Part shown: positions 8,095 through 18,807 of the stretch, in pieces | How the letters are laid out: each line of letters opens with the position of its first letter | How positions within the stretch are numbered: the stretch's first letter is position 1 | Assembly: GCA_009377865.1 (NCBI GenBank) | Contig: WHTH01000038.1 | Location: 1-40,422 of the forward strand | Reading direction: 5' to 3' | DNA length: 40,422 nt | DNA from: Pseudonocardiaceae bacterium | GTDB lineage: Bacteria; Actinomycetota; Actinomycetes; Mycobacteriales; Pseudonocardiaceae | Made by a program: the position numbers and the translations under genes | The notes under the pieces: model-generated | The model's input: the letters and a program-made list of their open reading frames with translations, nothing else | The model's database searches: none | Told to the model about the DNA's origin: nothing

Positions 8095-8871
8095 TCAGCC
8101 GGTGACCGCCACCAGTGCGGGGAGATAGGCGTTGGCGTGACCGTGGATGTCTGGGTGGTAGGACTCCTGCACCGGATAGCTCGGCCCGTTGATCCACTCG
8201 TCGGCGGCGCACACGCGGTGCCCGGCGAACGCGGCACGGACGTCGACGAAGTCAGCCGAAGCGGACCTGGCGCGGTCGGCGGTGACGGCAGCGAGCTGGT
8301 CGGCGACACCGTTGAGCCGCTCCCGATGCGTAGCGTCAATCGAGTTGAAGCACGGTCCGAGCTCGAAGAGCTGCGGGTAACCCATCACGACCAGCCTCGC
8401 GTTGTTCGCCCGCTGCTGGATCGCGGCGTAAACATCGTCGAGCCGGGCCGGCAGGTCCTCGGCGATGAACTCCTTGGCACTCTCGATCGCGGCGGCGCAC
8501 CGCTGCGGCCCGCCTACCTGGCACTCGCCGAGCACCTCTGAGAAGCCGGCGTCATTGCCCCCGATCGAGACGGTGACCAGATCCGTCTCCACCGACAGGT
8601 TGGACAGCTGGCTGGCCAGCAGCTCGGCGGTGGTGGCGCCGGAGCAGGCGTCGAACACGAAGGTCGCGACGTCGTGCGAGTTCACCCACAGCTCCGGGTA
8701 AGCTGCCGGGCTGCGCAAGCAATCGCCGCTGGCGGGATCGTAGTTCCGCGTCCCGGTGCCGGAGGAATACGAGTCACCCAGCGCCACATAGTCGACGGTG
8801 GTCTCCGCCGCGGCAGGCGCGCCCGAGACCAGCGCGCCACAAATCAGGACGAGGAGCAGGGCACGGCGCAC
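8095..8871 (-). CDS. Secreted SGNH/GDSL-type esterase or lipase
   Basis: 258 residues with a Sec signal peptide (MRRALLLVLICGALVSGAPA, cleavage likely after AAA-E near residue 23). Block I GDSYSSG (about 33-39) holds the nucleophilic Ser, block III is GGND (about 105-108), and the Asp/His pair is probably in SYHPDIHGHANAYLP near the C-terminus. Six or more Cys suggest disulfides, as in the Streptomyces scabies esterase/SGNH lipase group. It should hydrolyse ester bonds in lipids or esterified polymers outside the cell. It is convergent with the XRE gene and divergent from guaB1. Confidence 0.88.
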   Translation of the reverse strand: MRRALLLVLICGALVSGAPAAAETTVDYVALGDSYSSGTGTRNYDPASGDCLRSPAAYPELWVNSHDVATFVFDACSGATTAELLASQLSNLSVETDLVTVSIGGNDAGFSEVLGECQVGGPQRCAAAIESAKEFIAEDLPARLDDVYAAIQQRANNARLVVMGYPQLFELGPCFNSIDATHRERLNGVADQLAAVTADRARSASADFVDVRAAFAGHRVCAADEWINGPSYPVQESYHPDIHGHANAYLPALVAVTG

Positions 8872-8954
8872 GGCGACCTCCCGACGGCGTGAGTGCCTCG
8901 ACAGCTAACCACGCACCGTCGTCGAGTATAAGCCCTCGATCCCCCGCAGGTATC

Positions 8955-10455
<1,501 letters not shown>

Positions 10456-10497
10456 GAGGTCGTGAGTGCGGAACAGTGTTCCGAGCCCGCTTCGCGC

Positions 10498-11124
10498 TCA
10501 CGAGCTGCGAAGCAGCAGGTCCTGTAGCCGGGCGGCCACCGGGTCGCAGCCGCTGCGGTCACCCACCCGCTGCGACACCGCACCGGGCAACGACGGCGCC
10601 GACCCGGCCAGCAGCAGCGACAGGCTGCCGTCTTCGACCCGCATCCAGGTCACCTCGTCGCGCACCGCGTCCAGCCCGGGCGGCCGCCAGGCGGCGAAGC
10701 GGCCAGCCAGCCGGCCCGGGTCGGCCTCTCGCAGCAGCGGCGCGGAAAGCTCACCGGCCTGCTCCAGGACGGCGAGCTGTTCGGCCAGCGGGTCGAACAG
10801 GCCGGTCGGGTCGAGCACCGCGCACGGCTTGCTGCCCAACTCGAGCGCCTGACCGCTCAGCAGGTCGAGCAGCACGGCGACCACGTCGACGCCACCAGGC
10901 AGCACCAGCACCGCGTCGGACAGCTGGTGCACGAGTGACGTCCGCTCGCCCGGGCTACCGACCCACCGCGGCTCGCAGGACGGCTGCGCCTCGGCACCTC
11001 TGGGCAGCACCTCGATCGGCTCGACCCCACCGAGGACGGCAGTACCTGCGAGGTCCGCGCCGGCCGGCCCCGGCAAGCCGGTGACCAGTCCCCAGCAGCG
11101 CCGTCCGAGCTCGGCGCCCAGCAT
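10498..11124 (-). CDS. Degenerate LOG-family (lysine decarboxylase-like) protein
   Basis: The stretch SLVHQLSDAVLVLPGGVDVV and KPCAVLDPTGLFDPL matches the Rossmann core of LOG-type nucleoside 5'-monophosphate phosphoribohydrolases. Functional members have PGGxGTxxE; here the motif reads PGGVDVVAVL and the catalytic Glu is missing, so activity is doubtful. The N-terminus is also odd. Recognisable sequence (IRLGVLGG... before LGAELGRRCWGLVTG) continues upstream of the ATG at 11124 to about 11193, but no ATG, GTG or TTG start exists there before the TAG at 11209-11211. The gene is therefore either shortened, uses an unusual start, or is decaying. It converges on guaB1 with 42 bases between stops. 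Confidence 0.6.
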   Translation of the reverse strand: MLGAELGRRCWGLVTGLPGPAGADLAGTAVLGGVEPIEVLPRGAEAQPSCEPRWVGSPGERTSLVHQLSDAVLVLPGGVDVVAVLLDLLSGQALELGSKPCAVLDPTGLFDPLAEQLAVLEQAGELSAPLLREADPGRLAGRFAAWRPPGLDAVRDEVTWMRVEDGSLSLLLAGSAPSLPGAVSQRVGDRSGCDPVAARLQDLLLRSS

Positions 11125-11315
11125 GCGAACCGGCCGCGTCAGTGCGGGCCCGGCCTCACCGCCGGGCCCGCCGAGGACTCCGAGTCGGATGGTGAGACAC
11201 CGTAGCGTCTACACCCCCGAACGGCAGTGAGAATGCGCATACTGCGCTCGTTCGACAGCAAGGTCGGTGCCGGTAGACTCGCTGCGATCCGAGCCCTCGA
11301 GGAGTGACGACTTCG

Positions 11316-11408
11316 GTGCCTGACGCATCGACCCCTGGCTGCTGTAGCCGGCCGGGATCCGGTCCCGGCTGCCACAACCCCTGCCGCCCTTCCTTCCGGG
11401 TGGCGTGA
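11316..11408 (+). CDS. Possible cysteine-rich leader ORF overlapping corC-like start
   Basis: A 30-codon frame from GTG 11316 ends at TGA 11406-11408, which overlaps the ATG of the next gene as TGATG. It encodes four Cys (CC at 9-10, then residues 19 and 23), many Gly and Pro, and no obvious domain. GAGGAG lies about twelve bases upstream, rather far for a ribosome site. The main gene itself has no good ribosome site, so translation re-initiation from this leader is plausible. It may equally be a chance frame in GC-rich DNA. Confidence 0.3.
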   Translation: MPDASTPGCCSRPGSGPGCHNPCRPSFRVA

Positions 11409-12754
11409 TGGAGATCCTGCTCAGTATCCTCGGCTTGCTCGGTGTGGCGGCGCTGACTGCCGGCACGTTCGTATCGGTTGCCGCCGAGTTCTCACTCACC
11501 GCACTGGAACGCAGCACGGTCGACGCCGACGTCCGCAACGTCGCCGACCGGCGATCCCACCGGGTTCTGAAGGCACACGAGACACTGTCGTTCCAGCTCT
11601 CCGGCGCCCAGGTGGGCATCACCATCACGACCCTGCTCACCGGCTACATCGCCGAGCCCGCCATCGGCCGCTTGATACGCCCCGGGATCGAGGGGCTCGG
11701 CCTGGGCCCCGGTGCGGCCGGTGCGGTGTCGCTGGGGATCGCACTGACGCTAGCCACCGGTCTATCCATGGTGTTCGGCGAGCTGGTTCCCAAGAACCTG
11801 GCCATCGCCCGCCCGCTGCCAACCGCACGACAGGTCGCGGGTGTGATGGCCGGCTTTTCCGCCGCGTTCCGCTGGCTCATCGCCGCGATGAACAACTCCG
11901 CGAACTGGATCGTGCGCCGGCTCGGGATCGAGCCCGCCGAGGAGCTGCGCTCGGCGCGCTCACCGCAGGAGCTCGGCTCGCTGGTCCGCAGCAGCGCCGA
12001 GCAGGGCACCCTCGACGAGGGCACCGCGGCGCTGCTGAACCGCTCGCTGCGCTTCGGGGAGCGCACCGCGGAGGAGCTGATGACTCCCCGGGTGCGCGCG
12101 GCTGCGCTGCACGTGGAGGCCACCGTCGACGAACTGTTGGGCATCGCCCGGCGCACCGGCTTCTCCCGCCTGCCGGTGCACGGCAGCGACCTCGACGACA
12201 TCCGCGGTGCGGTGCACGTCAAGCAGGCCTTCGCGGTGCCTGCCGGGCAGCGTGGTTCGACGACCGTCGGGTCGCTGGTCCGCTCGGTACCCACCGTGCC
12301 CACGTCGCTCGACGGCGACGCGTTGCTCGACCGGCTGCGCGGACAGGGCCTGCAGCTGGCCATCGTGGTGGACGAGTACGGCGGCACCGCCGGCATCGTC
12401 ACCCTCGAAGACCTCGTCGAGGAGATCGTCGGCGACGTCCGTGACGAGCACGACCGGATGGAGGTCCCGCAGGTCCGACCGCTGGGCGAGGACAGCTGGA
12501 TGATCTCCGGCCTGCTGCGTGACGACGAGGTGGTGGAGGCGACCGGCTTCGCGATGCCCGACGGTGACTACGAGACGGTCGCCGGGCTGGTGCTCGACCG
12601 GCTGGGCCGCATCCCCGACGTCGGCGACGAGGTCCGGGTCGACGGTTGGCGGCTGACCGTGATGCGAATGGATCGCCACCGAGTGGCCGACCTGCGGCTG
12701 GCCGCGGTGGCCACCGGTGACGGCGGCGACACCGATGAGGAGATGTCGGCGTGA
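11408..12754 (+). CDS. CNNM/CorC-type membrane transporter-like protein (DUF21, CBS pair, CorC_HlyC)
   Basis: 448 residues. An N-terminal DUF21/CNNM membrane domain (about residues 1-190, with VAAEFSLTALERS and the FGELVPKNLAIA signature) is followed by a CBS pair (about 210-345, ending DEYGGTAGIVTLEDLVEEI) and a C-terminal CorC_HlyC domain (VEATGFAMPDGDYETVAG). Members of this family are linked to magnesium/cobalt resistance or efflux, and some were annotated as hemolysins. ATG 11408 or GTG 11405 may be used. The stop overlaps the next gene as GTGA, so the two similar proteins are probably made together and may form a heteromer. Confidence 0.9.
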   Translation: MEILLSILGLLGVAALTAGTFVSVAAEFSLTALERSTVDADVRNVADRRSHRVLKAHETLSFQLSGAQVGITITTLLTGYIAEPAIGRLIRPGIEGLGLGPGAAGAVSLGIALTLATGLSMVFGELVPKNLAIARPLPTARQVAGVMAGFSAAFRWLIAAMNNSANWIVRRLGIEPAEELRSARSPQELGSLVRSSAEQGTLDEGTAALLNRSLRFGERTAEELMTPRVRAAALHVEATVDELLGIARRTGFSRLPVHGSDLDDIRGAVHVKQAFAVPAGQRGSTTVGSLVRSVPTVPTSLDGDALLDRLRGQGLQLAIVVDEYGGTAGIVTLEDLVEEIVGDVRDEHDRMEVPQVRPLGEDSWMISGLLRDDEVVEATGFAMPDGDYETVAGLVLDRLGRIPDVGDEVRVDGWRLTVMRMDRHRVADLRLAAVATGDGGDTDEEMSA

Positions 12755-13803
12755 GCGACTCGGTCGCATTGCTGCTCGCGTTGCTGTTGCTCGCCGCCAA
12801 CGCGTTCTTCGTCGGTGCCGAGTTCTCGCTGATCAGTGCCCGGCGTGACCGGCTCGAGTCGCTGGCCGACAACGGCGTGTTCCGTGCCCGCGCGGTGATC
12901 CGCGCCGGCGAGCGGCTGTCCCTCATGCTGGCTGCCGCACAGCTGGGCATCACTATCTGCTCGCTCGGGCTCGGCGCGCTGGGCGAGCCGGCCGTCGCGC
13001 ACCAGCTCGAGAAGGTCTTCGATCCGCTCGGCGTGCCCTCGGTACTGCTGCACCCGATCGCGTTCGTGATCGCACTGGGCATCGTCACCGTGCTTCACAT
13101 CCTGCTCGGCGAGATGGTTCCCAAGAACATCGCGATCGCAGGACCGGAGCGCACCGCGCTGTGGCTGGTGCCGGCGCTCGTCGGCTGGATGCGGCTGACG
13201 CGCCCGGTGATCGGCGTGCTGAACTGGATCGCCAACCACGTGCTCCGGGTGTTCAAGGTCGAGCCCAAGGACGAGCTCGAGACCGCCTACACCCCAGACG
13301 AGCTGGCCAATCTCGTCGCGGACTCCAGCAGGGAGGGGCTGCTCGACCGCCAGGAGCACCGCCGGCTCACCCAGACTCTGTCGACGGTCGCGCGCACCGT
13401 GTCGGATGTGCTGGTGCCGAGCGACCGGGTCACCACGGTGCCCGCAGACCCGGTGCTCGGTGACATCGAAAGCGCGGTCGCCGCCACCGGGTTCTCCCGG
13501 TTCCCGCTGCGCGCGCCCGATGCCACGCTCGTCGGCTACCTGCACGTCAAAGACATGCTGGGGTTGGCAGGGCGACCTTCCGACATCCCCGTCCCGACGG
13601 CCGCGGTGCGGCCGCTGCCCGAGGTGGCCATCGACGCGAAGCTCGATGTGGCGCTGGCCGTGCTGCGCCGGTCGCGCAGCCACATGGCCCGCGCGGTCGC
13701 CCCCGATGGCCGAACGGCCGGCGTGGTCACGCTCGAGGATGTGGTGGAGGAATACGTCGGTACGGTGCGCGACGCGATGCACGTGTCCCGCCCAACCCGC
13801 TAA
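12751..13803 (+). CDS. Second CNNM/CorC-type protein, shorter (DUF21 and CBS pair)
   Basis: 350 residues. The DUF21 membrane domain (FFVGAEFSLISARRDRLESL; LGEMVPKNIAIAGPER) is followed by a CBS pair ending AGVVTLEDVVEEYVG. It stops there, lacking the C-terminal CorC_HlyC domain that its partner has; the same long-short pairing is known in mycobacteria (Rv1842c/Rv1841c). GTG start in a four-base overlap with the upstream gene. Likely an inner-membrane divalent-cation transport or sensing partner. Confidence 0.9.
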   Translation: MSDSVALLLALLLLAANAFFVGAEFSLISARRDRLESLADNGVFRARAVIRAGERLSLMLAAAQLGITICSLGLGALGEPAVAHQLEKVFDPLGVPSVLLHPIAFVIALGIVTVLHILLGEMVPKNIAIAGPERTALWLVPALVGWMRLTRPVIGVLNWIANHVLRVFKVEPKDELETAYTPDELANLVADSSREGLLDRQEHRRLTQTLSTVARTVSDVLVPSDRVTTVPADPVLGDIESAVAATGFSRFPLRAPDATLVGYLHVKDMLGLAGRPSDIPVPTAAVRPLPEVAIDAKLDVALAVLRRSRSHMARAVAPDGRTAGVVTLEDVVEEYVGTVRDAMHVSRPTR

Positions 13804-13940
13804 ATGCCCGGCGTGTCAGCACATTCCGGACGATCCCGCGCTGGGCGCCGCGGCGGTGGGAGCCGTTCCACCTCGACGGCGACGGCATCGGGCTGGCAGG
13901 CGACGGCTGGGGTGATCCTTCGCGACGAGTGGGCGGTCTG

Positions 13941-14342
13941 TCAGTCGGTGCCCGGACGGAACAGCTGCACACGAGCGCCGAGCCGCTCCGCTTCCCTCAT
14001 CTTGGCATCAGAGGTGACGAGTGGAACCGCCAGTACTCGTGCGAGCACGACGTACGCGGCATCGTAGGCGGTGAAGTTGTCACGCAGCTCAAGGATTTCA
14101 CCGAGCGCCTCGGTCATGTGGTGCCGTCCGATGTGCAGTGCGGCGAAGTCTTCCACCGCTTCATCGAGTCTCGCCCGGTCGAGCAGGCCGCCCCGCACAT
14201 GACCCCGCAGTGCACTGGCCACTTCGAAGTCGAGCAGGGCGGGAGCGTGCAGTTCCTCGTCGGCGAGCAGCGCGAGCAACTCGGGATTGGCAGGTTCGTC
14301 GACGAGCGCACCGATCATCGCGGACGCCTCGATGACAATCAC
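13941..14342 (-). CDS. vapC: VapC-type PIN-domain ribonuclease toxin
   Basis: 133 residues with the PIN fold: N-terminal MIVIEASAMIGAL, FEVASALRG with the second acidic residue, YDAAYVVLA with the third, and VTSDAKM with the fourth. In nearly all VapC toxins the first catalytic residue is Asp (D.SA); here it is Glu (GAG codon), which may reduce or alter metal binding. GTG start at 14342 overlaps the antitoxin stop by four bases, the usual vapBC arrangement. The toxin would cleave RNA, often tRNA, when the antitoxin is lost. It sits between core genes and a transposon stump. Confidence 0.88.
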   Translation of the reverse strand: MIVIEASAMIGALVDEPANPELLALLADEELHAPALLDFEVASALRGHVRGGLLDRARLDEAVEDFAALHIGRHHMTEALGEILELRDNFTAYDAAYVVLARVLAVPLVTSDAKMREAERLGARVQLFRPGTD

Positions 14343-14572
14343 GACACCTCGCGGGTCCTGCGGATCTCCGCGACGGTGTCCGCAACCGTGGGGCCGCCAC
14401 GCCGGTCCCGACGAGCAAGCCGGTCAGCGATCTCCGCATTAGAGGGCCGCATTGCGAGCCGGTCGAGTTCCATGCGCACGTAAGCGGTCAGTGTCAAGCC
14501 ACGCTCGGCGGCTCGCACCTTCAGCGCCCTCACGGTTTCGTCGGACACGTCACGCACTTGGACCAGTGCCAT
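14339..14572 (-). CDS. vapB: VapB-type (FitA/ribbon-helix-helix) antitoxin
   Basis: 77 residues from ATG 14572 (MALVQVRDVSDETVRALKVR): the N-terminal MALVQVRDVSDETV and LTAYVRMELDRLA form the ribbon-helix-helix DNA-binding part, and the C-terminus IADRLARRDRR...TVADTVAEIRRTRE is the toxin-binding tail. The frame is open to 14608, but homology starts at 14572. It should neutralise the PIN toxin and repress the operon through the repeats just upstream. A TACTAT element lies only some six bases before the ATG, so the mRNA may be nearly leaderless. Confidence 0.88.
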   Translation of the reverse strand: MALVQVRDVSDETVRALKVRAAERGLTLTAYVRMELDRLAMRPSNAEIADRLARRDRRGGPTVADTVAEIRRTREVS

Positions 14573-14581
14573 CCTCGGATA

Positions 14582-14617
14582 GTATGCGATCACATGCACT
14601 GCATGCAAGCTGCATAC
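14582..14617. promoter_or_regulatory. vapBC operator: nested TGCA inverted repeats
   Basis: Ten to forty-five bases before vapB lie an outer inverted repeat GTATGC (14582-14587)/GCATAC (14612-14617) and an inner one ATGCA (14603-14607)/TGCAT (14611-14615), with further TGCA and CATGCA copies between them. Ribbon-helix-helix antitoxins bind such short repeats cooperatively. The site overlaps the expected promoter. Confidence 0.6.
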
Positions 14618-14817
14618 ATCGGCATCACGCCGTCAGAGAGTCAGCGACTGCGAGCGGTCGATGAGCGAAGCTCCTGGTGCATGGCCGGGGGCATCCAGGA
14701 ACTGGAGATCCTGCCGGACAGGACCGGGGTTGCCGTAGTAACCAGGAAAAATCGGGCGGATATGGCTGAGTAGGCTTCTGACCAGGGGATCTGCGGGCTC
14801 TGCTGGGAGGTTGCTGA

Positions 14818-15035
14818 GTGGTCGCTCCGGTGTTCACGGACGAGGAGCTGGAGGAGCTGGAGGGGCTGCGGAGGTTCCCGGAGATCGGCCGGGAGGAGTT
14901 GTTCCGGTTCTTCACGTTGACCCCGGCGGATGTGGCGTTCGTCGATCCTGGCCGTGGCCGGGCCCAGCGGACCGGTTGGGGCTCGCTGTCGCCGTGTGCC
15001 CGTTGCCGTGGTTGGGGTTCGTGCCCGATGAACTC
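14818..15035 (+). pseudogene. 5' stump of a Tn3-family (DUF4158) transposase, frameshifted
   Basis: GTG 14818 follows GGGAGGTTGCTGA. The first 45 residues ([20 protein letters not shown] and [15 protein letters not shown]) resemble the N-terminal DUF4158 domain of Tn3-type transposases. Near 14955-14965 the frame shifts, and the expected continuation [20 protein letters not shown] plus VPDELVS is read in another frame until about 15035. The gene then ends abruptly, 28 bases before the stop of the convergent UvrA-like gene. More than 90 percent of a transposase is missing. It marks an old insertion-deletion breakpoint. Confidence 0.65.
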
Positions 15036-15062
15036 GTCTCACGGTGTCCGCGAGGGCCTCGG

Positions 15063-17453
<2,391 letters not shown>

Positions 17454-17493
17454 AGGTCGATTCGGTCGCGGACGCGGCGCAGCCGCGCGAGGT

Positions 17494-17537
17494 CGCGCAG
17501 GTGCTGCGCCCCGGCGGGTCTGCTGGTCACCTGCGCG
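17494..17537. repeat. Perfect 10-bp inverted repeat upstream of the uvrA-like gene
   Basis: CGCGCAGGTG (17494-17503) and CACCTGCGCG (17528-17537) are exact complements with a 24-base spacer, centred some 60 bases before the uvrA-like ATG. It could be an operator for a dimeric repressor or a leader hairpin. No regulator gene is adjacent. Confidence 0.45.
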
Positions 17538-17664
17538 ATCGTGCCACATCGCAGGGACCAGCGGTCGAGCGCTGACGCGTGAGCGCTGGCCCGGAACCAC
17601 GCAACCGCAACACACGTTTCCAGAAAATGCGTCTCGCCTTCGTTGGAGCCGGCGAGCGAGCTGG

Positions 17665-18120
17665 TCAGCGTTGCAGCAGATGTGCGTTGGTGTGCCGCAC
17701 CAGGTGGGCCAGCTCCGGCACCTCGATGACTTCCCGGCCCGCGGCACACAGGATCTCGGCGCCTTCGCAATCCACGAACAGGTCGGGCTCGCGCCAGGCG
17801 AACACGATCCGCGGGATCGGCGTGGCGAGGATGAGTTCGGTGCAGCTTCGCGGCCGGGACGCCCGGGTGCTGCAAGGCTCCAGCGAGCTGTAGAGCGTAG
17901 CGGCTGTCAGCCGGGCATCGTCCGCGGCGAGTTTGGCGAGGGCGGCTTCTTCCGCGTGATCGTGCGGGTCGGTCTCGCGGGAGTGGCCGGTGGCGAGGAC
18001 GGTGCCATCAGCATCAGCGATCACAGCGCCCACCGAGAACGCGGTGGGCGAGGGCGGGCAGTGCTCGGCGAGCTCGATCGCGCGTCGCAGCTGCGCTCGG
18101 TCCGGGTCGGTGGCGTTCAT
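17665..18120 (-). CDS. RibD-type deaminase domain as a separate protein
   Basis: 151 residues. The zinc-dependent deaminase motifs are present: HAEEAAL (about 53-59) and PCSTRASRPRSCTELI (about 81-96), the latter in the style of RibD (PCxx...C). The C-terminus follows the RibD pattern with IVFAWREPDLFVDCEGAEIL. In riboflavin synthesis this step deaminates the pyrimidine intermediate. Here the domain is not fused to a reductase, and its start overlaps the stop of the reductase-type gene by four bases (ATGA). Without ribA or ribE nearby, the pair may work in a specialised pathway rather than core riboflavin synthesis; this is inference. Confidence 0.85.
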   Translation of the reverse strand: MNATDPDRAQLRRAIELAEHCPPSPTAFSVGAVIADADGTVLATGHSRETDPHDHAEEAALAKLAADDARLTAATLYSSLEPCSTRASRPRSCTELILATPIPRIVFAWREPDLFVDCEGAEILCAAGREVIEVPELAHLVRHTNAHLLQR

Positions 18121-18797
18121 CGCAGTGTCTCGGCGAGGTAGCGCAGCAGGACAGCATCTCCGATCCGCCGGATCTCGGCGAGCGTCATCGGGTGTTCGGG
18201 GTTGTGCGGGAACCGGCCGGGGTGGACGAAGCGAGGGGCGTCGGGGTCGCCGACGAAGAACGGAGCGATCACGAGGTGGATCTCGTCGACGAGTCCGGCG
18301 GTGAGGAACTCAGTGTGGACGGTGGCGCCCCCCTCGACCATCAGACGCTCCACCTTGCGCTTCCCGAGATCGTCGAGGACGGCCCTGAGATCGATTGCGT
18401 CGCCGGTCGACACCACGGTGGCCACGGCTCCCAGTGTCTTGCGTACCCTCGGCATCGACTCGTCATGTGTGTAGACAAGCTTCTCGGTGTCACCAGCAGT
18501 GAAGAACCGCGCGTCGGCGTCCAGGTCACCGCTACCGGTCACCGTGATTTTCATGGGATGGGCGGTAACACCGCGCCGGACCCGCTCGTCCTGGCGCTCG
18601 GAGGAACGTACGAGCAGTCGAGGGTTGTCACGGCGGATGGTGTTTGCCCCGACCATGATCGCGTCGACACTCGCGCGGACCTCGTCAACCCGGTCAAAAT
18701 CATCCTGATTGGACAGTAACAACCGGGCCTCGCTCGTGTCATCGATGTATCCGTCGACCGAGGTCGCCACCGAGAGCAGGACCCGCGGGCGCGACAC
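18117..18797 (-). CDS. RibD C-terminal / dihydrofolate-reductase-like reductase
   Basis: 226 residues. Typical RibD-C features: VLLSVATSVDGYIDD at the start, VGANTIRRDNPRLLVRS in the middle, and RLMVEGGATVHTEFL near residue 155. It would reduce a pyrimidine ribosyl intermediate or similar substrate with NADPH. Its start is ten bases after the hisS-like stop and its stop overlaps the deaminase gene, so all three are probably one transcript. In fused RibD the deaminase comes first; here the two activities are separate and in the opposite gene order. Confidence 0.87.
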   Translation of the reverse strand: MSRPRVLLSVATSVDGYIDDTSEARLLLSNQDDFDRVDEVRASVDAIMVGANTIRRDNPRLLVRSSERQDERVRRGVTAHPMKITVTGSGDLDADARFFTAGDTEKLVYTHDESMPRVRKTLGAVATVVSTGDAIDLRAVLDDLGKRKVERLMVEGGATVHTEFLTAGLVDEIHLVIAPFFVGDPDAPRFVHPGRFPHNPEHPMTLAEIRRIGDAVLLRYLAETLR

Positions 18798-18807
18798 AGC
18801 GGATCAA

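Noticed and set aside
12568-13782. 404-codon antisense frame over the second CNNM/CorC gene
   Set aside because: His/Arg-rich shadow frame with no domain.
17454-17747. N-terminal extension of the UvrA-like protein up to 17747
   Set aside because: The extra 98 residues are Arg/Cys/Pro-rich without homology and would overlap the RibD deaminase gene; ATG 17453 is where family similarity begins.
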